Positions 12,901-24,511 are shown, counted from the first letter of the stretch. The stretch: DNA of 64,000 bases from Romanomermis culicivorax (GCA_963922205.1 CAWUHX010000020.1:1-64000), one strand, 5' to 3'. The notes: generated by a model from the letters alone, not told the origin. Made by a program: numbers and translations.

Positions 12901-15900
12901 CAGTTATCCGTCTATGTCGATGATAGCGAATTTGGTGCCAAAATAGGTAATGAATGAAAAACGGAATAATAATCGATGCTTGAATTATATTTTTTATCCA
13001 GTTAAAAAGAGTAATAAGAAATTGCGAAAATTGTTAATCCTTGCTTTCATACGTGTAACGGAGCCCCAAGGTCTGCGTGGGCAAGCGGCGGGCGGAATAT
13101 TTTTTAGCAACGAAGTCCGGAACTCAATGAAATTAATATTTTTTGACAGCTTATGACCTGCAATGATCAATGCATATAAGAAACATCAGCGGAAAGCAAG
13201 TTTAAGCAAAATTATCAATTTTTTTAGTAGTGAAAAATATGCACTTTAGTGAGCGACCCCAAGTTTTTGAACGCGTGAAGTATATGCAACATGCATGTAT
13301 AGGCAGCGTAGGCTAGCCTGGTTTTTCAACGTGTAAGTAACACGCGCAAGTTCACCCGCATCCGTTCATCAGAAACCCACCCTACAAAACCTTTTCGGCA
13401 CTGAAGGTATTAAAGTGTAAACTTGGATGTGTAAACCGGTAAATGCAGAAATAACACCCATTTTTGTACACTCCGTGCACAGCTATCAGAATGGATTTCA
13501 TTTTGAGGATGCCCCCGATGGGACGGGTGCTACGCGCCCACCTCCGTGGCTTCGCTCTGCCCTAAGCCTACTCCTAAGAATTAAGTAGATAAATGACAGG
13601 CATTACACTGTAGTTTACATTACTTTGGGGCAGATAGTTATCTTTACACTAACATCAGTTTACATTACTCATTTCATAGGCTCAGGCTTATTCTTGCTCA
13701 TTTATGTTAATCTTATTAAAAAGTAACGTCTATACTTTTTGTATTGAAATCGATCAATCTTCAGCAGCATCCCACGCCTTCAGAAATCGTTTCTGCTAAT
13801 TCAGCATAGATGAAAAATGATCATCATAATTTTCTGAACAAGATGAAAGGCTAAATTCGGGGAACCGCATGCGGCTCCCCAAAATCAAAATTTAAGGGTG
13901 TCCCTGAAGGAAAAAAATTCGATTTTTTTACAAAAAATTTTTCAAAAAATAGTAACTCTTTTAAAAGACGTGAAAGGATGTATTCATGGCGCTTTTAAAC
14001 ATTTTTTGTTCAATAATTGACATTTTACATCAAAAAGTTGACACTTTTTGTGTTTTTCCCACCAAAAGTATGGGGGTTACAACTATATGGCTAGTCATAG
14101 GATTGGAAAATCCTGAGGGGCATCACCCATACCTGGATAATAGATTTAACTGGATGCAACTCGGTACCAGATCAGGCGACCGCGGTACCAGATAACCTGA
14201 TTCTAAGCATCAGATCTGTTGTATGTTAACATACAACATTCCACCCGTAGGATTGATGTTTTAGCCAATCCACGGGTCCCGAACCCGGCCATTTTTGTTG
14301 AGCCCTGGTCGGGCTGGTTACACCTACCCCGACATTGGCCAATGGTGGGGCAGCTACGGCGCCACCCAGGATGCCCTTCAACAGATCATGTTTTGTGTAT
14401 GAACTGATTTTAACCGAGAAAATGCAATCGAGAATTCAAAGGTTAACCAAGTAAACAGGGAATCGGCCAATCAACCAGAAAATTAACTAACCAACCAATC
14501 AGTCAGGGAATCAGTGAACCAATCTGTCGCAGTGAATTAACTAATCAGTAAATCAACCAACTAACCAGGGAATCAATGAAACAACCAACCAACCAGAGGA
14601 TTAGCCAGCCAACCCGAGAATTAATGAATCGACCGACTAACAAATCGAAATATCAACCAACCAACTAAGGAATCAACGATCTAAACAACCAACCAATCAG
14701 GTAATCAGTCAACCAACCAACTAACCAGTCGAGGAATCAATCAACCGACCAATCGGGAAATCAACCAAGGCATCAATGAATTATACAACCAAGGAATCAA
14801 TGAACCAACCAACCAGGGAATCAATGAGCCAATCAAGAAATCAACCAACCAACCACCGGTATAACTGTAGTATGTCTCCACATTTCAATTTTTACGTTTT
14901 ATAATTTCTGCGTGTTTTATTATTTCTGCGCGTCCACATTTCAACTGGATTTTTTTGTTATATAGGTCATTTTTTGCGCTGATCACGAAAATGAGATCCA
15001 TTTTTAGTTTTGACAAAAAATTCTGATGCAAACAGGGTGTTCCTTATGTTTTACGATGTCCATACACAATACGTTTTTATAGCAATAACTAATAGCAGGC
15101 AACATTAGGTAGGTAACAAAAAAGACAATAACGTTTGGAAACGCTGGCACCGGATATTGATCAAATAACAGACTTGTGCTTAGGAACCACATTTGTAAAA
15201 CAAGCAGCAGACACCAAATTTGTGAGTAAAAGCAGCATAGCAATTACAAAAAGAACACCCTGTTTGCATCAGAAATTTTCGTCAAAACTAAAAATGGATC
15301 TCATTTTCGTGATCAGCGCAAAAAAATGACCTATACCACTAAATATCAGTATATGTTTCATGTTAGAAACGAAAAAATTGAAATGTGGAGACATACTACA
15401 GTTATACCCCAACCACCTAGTGAATCAGGAAATCAATCAACTAACCATTAATCTGGGGATAAACCAAAATCCAACTGCAGGGAGATTAACCAACCTACAA
15501 AGAAAATCAACTTACTTTGATTTTCTTGTTGGTTGGTTGATTCACTAGGTGAATAAACGTAATAATAGTAATTATAATTTGCAGGTAATTTCTTAACTGG
15601 CTGTTTAATTGAATCAGCCAACTTAACAGCCAATTAGAAAATTACCAACCGAATCACAGTGTCAATGAACCAGCTAATCAGGGAGTCAATCTCAACTAAC
15701 CAGCTGATTAACTTAAGAATCAAGCAATCAGCTGAAAAGATTTTTTGTGGACCCCACAATATTATGGGATTCCCACCCAAAAATTTGGGATTGTCCACAA
15801 AAAAGACCGAAAATTTTCCCAAAAAAGATCAAACAAGCTGATTTTTTCCAAACTATTCGGGATTAGGGGGTCCCAACATTTGAGAATAGAGTTCGACCAA

Positions 15901-18900
15901 GTTGGGGCCCCCTAATTACAGGTGTGTGCTTAAGCAGACGAGTATATATATTTTTATCTGATGATTTGGTTTTTGCTCGCATGGTTGGATCATCACTTCG
16001 CAAACTGGGCCATTGAGCAGTATATTTTTTGGATTGAAATTTTCAATTGGTGAACCATTGATTTTGATCCTTTAATTCGTCGGGGTGCGCAAGGCTTGAT
16101 CCGAAGCCAGTTATTATCTTGTTTATAATTAAAAAATAGGTGCAACTCCGGTGTTTTATTTGTACAAACCTTTTTGTACATGTAGAAAGATCAGCCAAAA
16201 ATTTTTTGTTCTCTATTAAAACCATGATTTTGAGAGTGTTTTTGCACAAACCTTCTTCTAGATCAGTGTTATTTCCGCACGCTTTCATCTGCAATGTGCG
16301 AATGACTTAAAATTTTTCCCGCACACGAAAATTTTTTCCATTCGAAGTTGAAATCATTTTAAAAATGTGCAAAATGAGCAAAATTGTAGATTACCGGGAA
16401 AGCTTGAAAATTATCTGGTTTTCTAGCTCAAAAACATTATTTTAGATTGTTTGAGCAAAATTAATAGTTGCTGCTGTCACTTCTGTGATTAGAGCTGAAG
16501 ATTTGTAGATTTCCATTGATTTTTCAATTAGCTCAATATTTGATAAAATATTGAGCCAATTGAAAAATATATAAAACGTTACATTTTCAGTCGAGAATCG
16601 CGTATTCATCGTTTCTCAGCAACAAAATTTGTGTTCACAAAGTTCAGAAACCTTCAAGCGAGAGAAAGAATTCATGAAGATCAATAATAAATCTTGATTT
16701 CCAAAAAATCTGAAAATACTTGAGATTACTGATTAATAAATGAAGTGAAGAATTTCAATTCAAGAAAACCATGCACGTTTAACTTTTCCGGTGCGTAGCA
16801 CTGGAGAATTTTAAAATGCAGGAGCTACTGAAATGTTGGAAATTGTATTGTAGGGATCAAGCCTGTAGTCAGGAATTTTTTTCGGGGGGCACACATTTTT
16901 TCACTCAATTTACTGTAAAATTGGCATTTCTGACTTTTCTTGAAGAAAAAAACCAAAGGTAGCTTTTTTACGTCTACTTTTTTCAAGACTTGAAACATTT
17001 CGAGAGGCCATGCTCCCAACCCCCCCCCCCTCCTGCTACAGGCCTGATAAAGAAAATTTGTAATACTCTGAGTTCAAATTTTCCCTACAAAAATGATGAT
17101 ATTAAGTAATGGAGAAATGTGAGAAAAAGAAACAAATTCGTACTAATAGTGACAATTATACGAATTTTACTCACTCTTGCAGAGACATCTAGCAGATTCA
17201 TGGAAAAATGTACTTTTTCAAGTTCTCAGACTTTTCCAGATTTCCCAGGCGTAATTTTTTCTTCTGATTTTCCAGGTTTTCCACTGAGTACACTGGTATG
17301 TCCTAAAAAGTGTATAGACTATTGAATAAACTTGAGAGATTGCATTCTGTCCCTTTTCTACAAGATAAGTTTACTATGCATCTGGGTCCCACCCCTCATT
17401 TGGCATGACAACCATCAAAACGATTCGGGAACCAACCAACTTTTTGGGCTAGCTGGTACAAGATGAACCGATAGAGTTTGTCCAGGTATGCCATCACCCA
17501 ATGGCTAGCCATGAGACCGACGATTCATGGGGGGTGGTTCCTATGGCGCTTGGGCTATTCTGATTTTTTTCAATGTGTTATTATCCTTCATTTGTGTAAC
17601 GAGGAACAAACCACGGTTCTTTTACTTGATTTTTTGACATAATTATTCTGTAGAAAAGTTTGTTTTAATTGGCATGTCCACCCACTCCATTTTGCACTTC
17701 GATTTAGAGGGAACCGTGATCTTTGTTAACTGGCACTAATTTTTCTCAGAGATATCCCAGATACTGGCGCCTGTGCCATGGTATCTGGCACAGATATTTT
17801 GACCTTCATAGTTTTACTACGCCATAAAACAGTGTAAAACTCTCTACTCATGGTATGCCAGTTCTCCACTGGGCGCCGCGCATTTCGAATTTTCATTTTT
17901 TCGTCCCATTGATAGAGAGTTTTCCATTAGTTCTTAAAATTTAATTTTGTTTAGCTAAGCTGGCTTTGGATTCGTTGAAAAAAGAATGGCCGGATTTTGA
18001 CGTTTTCTCGCAAAAATCTGCCACCGCGAAAACCAATGCCGTGATCAAATCTCTCTTGAGGTAATGCACTTTGAGTAATTTTAATCAGCATGCATATCAT
18101 TTTCCTTTTAAGCATATATTTTTCGAAACAGACGAATAAACGATTGAACGTTTGTGAAAAAATGATTCAAAGTGTTCTAGAACGAGGTGTCGAAAAATCA
18201 GATGATATGTTTACAGTGGAAGACTACAAGACAGTCAACAAGTGAGTTTTCAAGTTGGTTTTTGTGACTCAAGTTGTCTGTGGTATTTATTTTTTTACTC
18301 AGGAATAATCAAACTTCGTAATGTTAATGACTAGAGTTATACGGAGTGTGATTGGGGGATTCTCAAGATTTATGTCTCAAATATTTAATTCGCATCATTT
18401 CTGACTGTTTCCGATAAGTCCAGAATGTGATTATATTAAATTTTCTGTAGCAAAATTTTGCACGTTTTCTTGATTTTTCAACAACGAAAGCGATTAACTA
18501 ATTTAATGATTAATCAGCTTACAAGTTCTCGAAAACTTTATCCTAATTTTCATTCAGAAATACTTATCCAGTATGGTACGCTGCTTTATTTCATGAACTT
18601 GTCTCTTGTACGAGAGAAATTGCCCTGACGATTGGAGATTCAGAAGTAAGTAAACGAAAAATATAGATTTGAAAAAATTTTGGAACGCTGCAAATTGACA
18701 TTCCTTCAATCTGTGAGACTATATTCACGAAAGCGTGTATAGTAAATAACCCATGCGTAAACTTTCTTTACGACGAGGTACAATGAAGAACCTACCTGAA
18801 GAGATTATACCTGTAGTATGCACGTTGAATCTTTTTCACTCGTTCGCTGACTGCAAATTTCGCTACAGTTATTTTGATTATAGATTTAAGTAAAAAACTA

Positions 18901-21900
18901 GCGAATTCCATTGAATGTAACTACCGTTTATTCGACTTTCGTTGGTTTGCTACCAGCTCGAGCTCAATATTACTACAGTACATGTTATCCTCTGGATCAC
19001 TCGTTCGTTTTTCTCAGCCGTTAATAGATATAGTGATTCTAACATTTATTGCATCACAAGTGCAAAAAAGAGTACTTATTCATTTTATTGACTCTTGAAT
19101 TTTTTTCACGTGTAAGTTTTTCAATTTTTTCGACGTACATGAGGGTCCTTGAAGAACAAATTTGGATGTTTTCGCCTAAAAAGTCTAAAAAGCGGTTTAA
19201 AAATAGTAATTTTTGTTTAAAAACTGTAAAAGATTGTATCTATGGCGCAAAGTGCCGAAAAATTGACATGTTTGACCGTTCTCTGTTCAAAAATAACTGT
19301 TTTTTATCAAAAAATTAGCATTTTTAGTTTTTTCCTGACCAAAAGCATGGGGGATCCTATGAGAACCATATAGCTAGCGGTTCGAACATCATCAGGGCAG
19401 AAAATGACAGATGTTCTTTCTGCTTGAGGAATCCAAACTATCGGTTGCGTGCCTAATTTTTGCATTTTGCGCTACTGAAAAATTGCTGAATTCGCTTCCA
19501 TGAAATTAATGTGGGAAAGATTCGCTTTCCTGCATTCTGGAGCATTCAACTTTAGAAAATTTCCCGACGCTACGCGCGGAATTAACGATCTTCGACTAAA
19601 ACATAGAATATCTGCCGCTAAATTCTTGGCAACCAGCATTCTCGTTCTTTAGATTATCTGAAAACAATGTCTTTTGATGCATTACTATGCTATGCGACTT
19701 CACCAGGTCGAGTTTCGGCTATGTTTAAAAATTTGGAATTCATCCCCCCTGAAAACAATCTGTAGGTAGTGATGGACCGATGGCCAAAAATTTGCCATCG
19801 GCCGATGCCGATGCATCAGCCAGGGTCACCGATGGCATCGGCCGATTGCCGATGCATCGGCTGTAACATGTACAAAATGCAACCTGAAGTTGCTACACTG
19901 TAATAAATTTAAAATTATTATGAATTATTCATAAAGTTCTACTGATATTTTTAACATTCAATAATTAACAACCTTTCATTCATCCAATTTGTCATCGACA
20001 ACGGCATCTGTTGTACTACCTTCACTTTGATTGCTGAGTTCACTAGAAGCTTCTTCAACTTCAGCTTGTTTTTCCAGTTTGCACTATTGAATCCAATCTC
20101 AGCAATAAACGGGATCTTTTTCTACTTCTAACATCTTTTACTTTTTAAAATGATCATTCACTAGCTACTGACCCAATTGGAGCTGATAAAAATTTCATGG
20201 AAAGCTGAAGAAATTTTTTTCATAATGAAACTTATTTTCAACTGCACACTATTTTGACTCACATTAGCTAATTCTGGTTTTGTTGCATTTTACTTATATT
20301 ATTCTAGTAATGTATTCGAAAACGATGGCTTTTGCTTGCTCAAATGTTGACATTGCATATTTTTCGGGCTACAGCTCATCTTCAGATGAACTTGCAATGC
20401 CCAAATAGTGCCTGAGATTGGTCAGTTTTGTGTAAGTGCTTGAATTTTTTACATTAGTATTAATTGTGGCTTACTGAGAAAGTTTGGAGAATGAGTTTGA
20501 AGATTCATTCAAATTTTTGAACCATATTTTCAGAAAAACGTTGATTTTGTTGTTCTTGATCGACAACCATTCTAGCCAAAGCTGTAGTCGTTTTTTCTTG
20601 AAATGCGTCTAAATAATAAAAGTGAAATGTAAGTAGTATTTTAGATTTTCACGATTTTTTGATAAACAATATATTATATAGAAATGGAAATTGTTGAGCA
20701 TACTGACCTAACCCTTAACAATTTTTCGAGTGAAAAATTTAGAATAAGGGGCTATATGTAAACGATTTTGACAACGATACTGATTTGTGTCACTTTTCTA
20801 TTCGGAAGCATTTTATAAAAAACAGACTGTAGTTCACCTTTGTCTTCTGATTGAGGATCACAGAAAGCCTAAATTATTTAATTTTGATTTGTATGATCAA
20901 TATGTGTTATATTTCAAATTTCAATCCTTTTTTTTAAATCTAGGGTCTAGTAAAGATGCCAAAGCATGAAGTCTATTGTCTTCAATGGGTTTAAAGTGGG
21001 CTCGATTATCATTTCTATAAAAATATTGATTCATTTTCCCCGACAATTCCTCCTTTAATGAACCCAATCCAGGAAAGTTGAAATTGTGGATTGAGTGGCG
21101 TAAAATTCTTAATCATACGATTCTTTAATTTATGTTTTTCAAAAAAATTTAGGCACAAAATCTAGCTTACTTTTCTTCAGCTATTTCCTCCGAAATACAG
21201 GCGTTTTTAGATTCATAGATTTTTACAGTTTCTGCAGAAGATTTTAACAAATTGACAAGCTGCCAAAACATAATTATCTAAGGTGTGGATACATTATACG
21301 TGTATTAAAGTATATTCTTACCGCCGCAGCTAAAATATCACATTCATAGCTTGTCAAATTCTTGTTACCTAGTTCATCAATGGTAACACAGGGCAAATAT
21401 GCCAGACATTAAAACAACCATTTTCACAAAAAAATAATGCATTTACTAAGGTAACTGTAAAATATGTATGTAAACAATCTGTTTTTTAAGCATATGCACC
21501 TGCATTCATTGTAACAAAAAGTTGCCAAACAATCGGCCAGGCAGAAAAACGCAACAATCGGCCGATGCCGGTGCATCGGTTCAACTTTAGGTACGGCCCT
21601 GTGGCTAGCCATAGGATTGGAAAGGTCGCTCAATGGCTAGCCACATGGCCGACGATTTCTGTGGGGGGGGGGATCCCTATATCACTCCCTCCAATTACAT
21701 GTATGCATAGGGGGTATTACCCGATCTCTGAAAATTCGTCAATGTATATACAACCCCGGTGAAAATGACTCACAGATCGAGTGGAATGGGAGAACAAAAT
21801 GACTTACGGCTACAATAAATTTTGATAAATGCTACTATGGCTAAGCCAATTTGAAGTAAATTAGTCAATCGGTGGTTTCAGGAGGATTGCTATTGGGTAG

Positions 21901-24511
21901 TATTTTTTTGTGAGTGGGTGGTCATTTTGAGAAAAATGCCGTTAGGGTGTCCACAGATTTGGAAATGATGTTTGAAATGGTAAAACTAGAAAACTGCGGA
22001 GCATCACTGTAGTTTTTTGTGCGAGATGAATTTTCTTTGGCTCAATAAACATGGCGCATTCAAATTTACACAAAGTACACAGAGATTCTGACGACATTAC
22101 CTTGTCAGAAAATGCTTCTTCATGCTTTAAAATCAAAAAACACAAGAATTTTCCACAGCTTCGCGCCGGATTCTACTTTATAATTCTTCGGATTGGTCAA
22201 TCCGCTGTTTTTCTCAAATCGTTCTCTTTTGGGAAAAAATTCTCTGAAAAGGGGAAAATGTTCGGAATTCGATATGAAAAATAGAATTTTTGTGCATTTT
22301 AGAAGGTGAACATCTCAAATTTTCCATTTTTTGTGATTAAGCTTTTAAACCTGAAGCAGAGATTGAATTAAGAAGCATCAGGTCGCTGTAGGGAAGTGAG
22401 TACTACCTCTACCGTATGGGATTTTGCCCATGTCTAATTTCCGCGCTCGGGATGTCTGCCAACCACACTTGTAAAATTTACCGACAGTGTGAAGATCAAG
22501 GTGTAAGGAAAGATTTGTACACTCTGCAAAAAATATGTTTTTTTTACAAATTCTTTTTTGTCGTATCTAAAAAATATATAACCACCTAGCAGACGTGTTT
22601 GCTTGTCTTACGCGAAGATAGATTTTTAGCTTCGCCTCCACCATGTTTATGAATACGACATTTTCCCAACTACATACAGGTCAGGTTGTCTACCTACCGG
22701 TTGGTAATTAACACTTCAGCAAGACTGATAGTTTTTTTAGCGACTAGTATGATTATAATCACGATTTAGATCTATTGATTCTACCTTGTTTTTATGGCGA
22801 AATTTTTAGGCTCCGGAAAGCGCCCTCGCTCTTTGGGTCAAAGCCGTGCGCCAATTCAAATTTATGATTTCAATTCTAAAAGTAATTCGTATACTGTTAT
22901 CGTTGTGAACAGTATTTACATTTTAACTTTATGATTCAGAAAGTCAATGCTCGTGCCGTCCTTGTCGCTGCGATGCAACAAGGAGACATCTTCTTGCGTA
23001 TATTTATCCAAAATTGTATGAGTCTCCTGGATCGAACGTTTTCAGAAAGCTTTGACGACGTTAAACGTCTGCTGAGTGCCGTTCAAAATGCTACTAGACA
23101 GCTTCAAACGCTATGCATTCACTCGAAAGCTGTAAGAATTGGTGATTTTTCATTATTATGGTGGATTAGCATTCGAAATTTCTTGTGTATAGTTTTCAAT
23201 CCCGCCCGATATTTTTTGTGATCTTATATTGTGTGTTCAGCTGTCGTAATATCAGGATGAGGTCAATATGTGAGCTGAATATACAAATTCTTTTAAAATC
23301 TGTATATTCTTTTTTTAATGATGAATGATTCCTTTGTGCGATATTTTTGGAAAATGTTAATTTTTTATTTTTTCCAGATCGAGAATATCTTTCGCTTTAA
23401 AAAATTTCAAAAGGTTCATTGTAATGAAATTTTCTGAAAAGACGAAACTGAATTTGAATCTTGTCCGGATAACATTGTGATTTGGGGCCACTTTCACAGA
23501 GCCCATTTTGAAGCTAATGCGAAGATAATTTTCAAGTCGACCTGTCTCGAAAGCCGAAATTTTGCTTTGTTAAACCAATCCCTAATTATTTATATCGCGT
23601 CACGATACTGTCGTAATCGGAATGCTACTCTAATCTACGATGCTAAAAAAAGATCATCGATTTTCACGGCAGTGTTTCTTGAACTTTTCAAGAATTTTTT
23701 GCTAAAATTATTTCGACTTTAATAATCAAAAGTTTGAAATAAACGTTAAAGATAATTTTTTGAACTTCTCAGACCTGTGTAGGGAGTCGTTGGTTTCCAT
23801 GTACTTCGGGTGTGGCTTTGAACCTTCGCAACAGTAACATTTTTGTCTTTATCTTCGCAAACTTATTGCTATTTCTATAGATGTCAAAAGACAAATCGTT
23901 GACAAAATACGTTCCTCCGCTGAAAAAAACGTTAGAGGAGTTGTTGTACAGAGTAAAAGCAATGATGGCCATCAATAAATGCGAAAAGGCAATAAAAATC
24001 AGCGACCTTAAATTACGAAACTTGCAGGTTATACTTTTTAATCAGTAGACTTCCACATATGCTTGGAGATTTCAAATGTACAAACTAATTTTTTGTCCGT
24101 TTTCAGGGCGAAGAGCTTTTGTCGCAAAATTTCTACTACGCGACAGCGCAAAGTGACGACGAAGAAAGTGATGTCGACGAATCCGTGTCTAAAGACGCAG
24201 TAAGATTGACGGTTGTTATTATATGGAAGCTTAATTCCTAAATTAATGGCTGTTAAGAGAAGGCTAATGCTAAGAAAACGTGATTTGCATTTATTCGAAA
24301 AATGTTTGCACATGAAGAAGAAATCATTGGTTATTCTCAAATCTTGACTTGACAATTATTATAGGAAATCGCAAAAGATACTGAGAAAGATGACGATGAA
24401 GAAAACGAATCGGAGCCACAAGAGAACGAGGAAGAAGATAGAGAATATGAAACGAATGACGATATCACAGAAAGTCCTATTCAACGCACTCAAATGAGCG
24501 ATGCCTTTTGA
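3902..24511 (+). CDS. FANCD2: Fanconi anemia group D2 protein, 3' two-fifths of the gene
   Basis: FANCD2 works with FANCI as the DNA clamp of interstrand-crosslink repair in the nucleus. Fourteen exons are visible: 3902-4069, 4125-4194, 4256-4372, 8742-8870, 8927-9048, 12786-12946, 17955-18060, 18113-18241, 18558-18645, 22811-22881, 22940-23131, 23881-24027, 24107-24199, 24365-24511. They match the human protein in order from about residue 880 to the C-terminus, for example FPEFLLLLEDLHSKL, then SIYFSKQTNKRL, IQNCMSLLDRTF and LTKYVPPLKKTLEELLYRVK. The last exon is an acidic tail like the vertebrate one. The N-terminal part, with the monoubiquitinated lysine, lies upstream of the window. Junction phases agree except at exon 10, which looks one base short. 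Exon 6 needs the acceptor TTTTGGTAG rather than the upstream ACAG. Introns 3, 5, 6 and 9 are long and full of transposons. Confidence 0.92.
4930..6855 (+). pseudogene. Harbinger transposase (DDE_Tnp_4 / HARBI1-like), broken
   Basis: The catalytic half is open from about 6029 to 6855. It carries the three catalytic residues at D (SAIDCTH, codon 6268), D (PGDHGYP, codon 6496) and E (VIERLNGILKH, codon 6604), with the last two 35 residues apart as expected for this family. The N-terminal exon starts at ATG 4930 and reads MEAVNFIEF up to NDRDFYL. A TGA at 5059 then replaces the expected CGA, after which the frame continues to LSPEIQ at 5163, followed by GTAAAA. The intron to about 6028 holds two exons of the antisense Myb-like gene. 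Exon phases do not join cleanly (acceptor candidate GCATTAG), so the copy is probably dead. Confidence 0.85.
5227..7104 (-). pseudogene. Myb/SANT-like accessory protein of the Harbinger element
   Basis: PIF/Harbinger elements encode a second, Myb-like protein needed for transposition. Exon 1 (about 7104-6878) reads NFSDKEVHLLMECLGQ and ends in DKSKRLKQ before GTAAAC; family members usually have W where this copy has S (KWKRLK). Exon 2 (6006-5727) begins after ACAG and contains KKSTGDG and PPEIPDTYQRIYEW. A 52-bp intron follows. Exon 3 (5674-5227) reads MEAEHQLKLKLMQEESDNA, then the frame shifts near 5500 and continues as NLHVEAVKEQIKASKAKF. No ATG opens exon 1 (an ACG stands at the likely start). 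Exons 2 and 3 lie inside the transposase intron. Confidence 0.78.
7352..8049. mobile_element. Non-autonomous PIF/Harbinger element abutting the previous one
   Basis: The ends AGGTCGGTTTATACAGCGAC and, inverted, AGGCCAGTTCACACGACGAC are imperfect terminal repeats followed by GACATTTYAT. The flanks are TAA at 7349-7351 (shared with the element on the left) and TAA at 8050-8052. The 698-bp body has repeated ACATGTATGT-like words and no transposase. A smaller MITE with its own 8-bp duplication is inserted at 7580-7731. Confidence 0.8.
7580..7731. mobile_element. 152-bp hAT-type MITE nested in the Harbinger element
   Basis: It starts CAAGCCTGCAG and ends CTACAGGCCAG, flanked by TATATGAT at 7572-7579 and 7732-7739, a perfect 8-bp duplication. 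It contains a G run and ATTTCTGACTTGACTTGAA. A related copy is at 16857-17048. It is non-coding. Confidence 0.82.
9061..9501. mobile_element. Family B hAT-type MITE just inside FANCD2 intron 5
   Basis: Inverted termini CATACATGTAACGGAG and CCCAATTACATGTATG enclose 441 bp. The flanks are GTTCCCAG at 9053-9060 and 9502-9509, a perfect 8-bp duplication. The body has two G runs, an interior GC hairpin (GGCGCGAAGCGCC near 9253) and the family words GGCTAGCCATAGGATTGG and GACGATTTCTGGGG. It lies 12 bases downstream of the exon 5 splice donor, which it leaves intact. Other copies: 2366-2746, 21594-21708, 29400-30656, 48933-50070. Confidence 0.87.
9507..10480. mobile_element. hAT-like element, CATTTGC word variant
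   Basis: The left end is CAGGG followed by a T run and TTTGTAC. CATTTGC, GTACAAA and CATTTGT words recur within about 100 bases of the left end. On the right, GTTTGC, GTACAAATG and CATTTGCC occur near 10410-10475. Two GC hairpins (near 9891 and 10376) sit further in, in opposite halves. The middle (9752-10345) is shared with 57945-58530 and, inverted, with 34160-34690. I could not find a clean target duplication; the family B insertion at its left border overlaps the first three bases. Confidence 0.55.
11693..12720. mobile_element. hAT element with GGATCC-rich ends and BED-finger relic
   Basis: The termini are TAGGGATGGGCCGGG and, inverted, TAGGGACGGGCCGG. The flanks AATCTTGA and AATCATAA agree at 6 of 8 positions. 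Multiple GATCCGGATCC words lie near both ends (11712-11735 and 12615-12690). A minus-strand frame (12386-12192) encodes a BED zinc finger, the DNA-binding domain of hAT transposases. The catalytic part is deleted. It sits in FANCD2 intron 5. Confidence 0.75.
12192..12386 (-). pseudogene. BED zinc-finger fragment of a hAT transposase
   Basis: The minus-strand frame reads SRVWDYFTVSPDDEEKAKCN, then KCRIQLSRKG and RKHLERKHMAIYDY, and stops at 12192-12194. It has the BED pattern: aromatic VWDYF, a C-x2-C pair (CNKC) and an H-x4-H pair (HLERKH). BED fingers bind transposon ends. No start codon or transposase core is joined to it, so it is a remnant. Confidence 0.72.
13049..14120. repeat. Mosaic of family B pieces around a long-inverted-repeat element
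   Basis: A family B left end (CATACGTGTAACGGAGCCCC) is at 13049. Typical right-half words (TATGGCTAGTCATAGGATTGG) appear near 14083. Between them, 13255-13745 matches the element at 29662-30502: shared words include GTGTAAACTTGGATGTGTAA, AATGGATTTCATTTTGA and CAGTTTACATTACT. At 13403-13420 it lacks the Harbinger MITE found in the 29.8 kb copy, so it serves as an empty-site paralogue. No gene was seen between 12947 and 17954. Confidence 0.55.
14440..15730. repeat. Degenerate AACCAATCA-type tandem repeat
   Basis: From about 14440 to 14857 and again from 15409 to about 15730 the sequence is made of variants of AACCAACCAATCAGGGAATC, with a loose period of about 20-40 bases. Spacing and sequence are too irregular for a CRISPR array. 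A fold-back element (14858-15408) interrupts it. Part of the right section is inverted (GATTCACTAGGTG at 15539 against CACCTAGTGAATC at 15414). Confidence 0.8.
14858..15408. mobile_element. Fold-back element with 9-bp target duplication
   Basis: Inverted ends GGTATAACTGTAGTATGTC and CATACTACAGTTATACC continue inward as long arms; for example GATCACGAAAATGAGATCC in the left arm matches its inverse in the right arm, as does the CAAACAGGGTGTTC segment. It is flanked by CCAACCACC on both sides (14849-14857, 15409-15417). A 9-bp duplication with long terminal repeats fits a MULE-like element. The repeat array around it reduces certainty, since CCAACC is common there. Confidence 0.75.
16517..16567. 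repeat. Near-perfect AT-rich palindrome
   Basis: TTTTTCAATTAGCTCAATAT is followed by a short spacer and the inverted ATATTGAGCCAATTGAAAAA, giving a stem of about 20 bp with one mismatch. It lies in FANCD2 intron 6. It may be the centre of a decayed inverted-repeat element; function unknown. Confidence 0.65.
16857..17048. mobile_element. Second copy of the CAGGCCTGTAG MITE
   Basis: It begins GATCAAGCCTGTAG and ends CTGCTACAGGCCTG. It shares ATTTCTGACTT, CTTGAA, the GGGGGGC tract and CATG(C/G)(C/T)CCCAACC with 7580-7731. A long C run is near the right end. The flanks do not show a clear duplication. Confidence 0.65.
19130..19380 (+). repeat. Internal fragment of family B
   Basis: GTCCTTGAAGAACAAATTTG, TATGGCGCAAAGTGCCGAAA, ACCAAAAGCATGGGGG and CATATAGCTAGC follow the order of the 9061-9501 copy. 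Both termini are lost. It lies in FANCD2 intron 9 and encodes nothing. Confidence 0.65.
19769..21585. mobile_element. Probable hAT element with CCGATGCATCGG subterminal words
   Basis: The left end is GTGATGGACCGATGGCC and the right end, inverted, is GTTGAACCGATGCACCGGC. Flanks TGTAGGTA (19761-19768) and TTTAGGTA (21586-21593) agree at 7 of 8. GGCCGATGCCGATGCATC-type words cluster at both ends. A minus-strand segment near 20100-19980 ends in an acidic stretch, possibly a transposase tail, but no domain is recognisable. It sits in FANCD2 intron 9. Confidence 0.6.
21594..21708 (+). repeat. Right end of a family B element
   Basis: GTGGCTAGCCATAGGATTGG, GGCCGACGATTTCTG, a G run and the terminus CCAATTACATGTATG are present. 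The left part is replaced by the hAT element 19769-21585. The stretch 21709-22810 holds no recognised gene; a family-like GC motif (CAGCTTCGCGCCGG) is near 22158. Confidence 0.7.

Noticed and set aside
14440..15730. CRISPR-like spaced repeats
   Set aside because: Unit length and spacing are irregular, there are no unique spacers, and the surrounding genes are animal. It is a degenerate tandem repeat.
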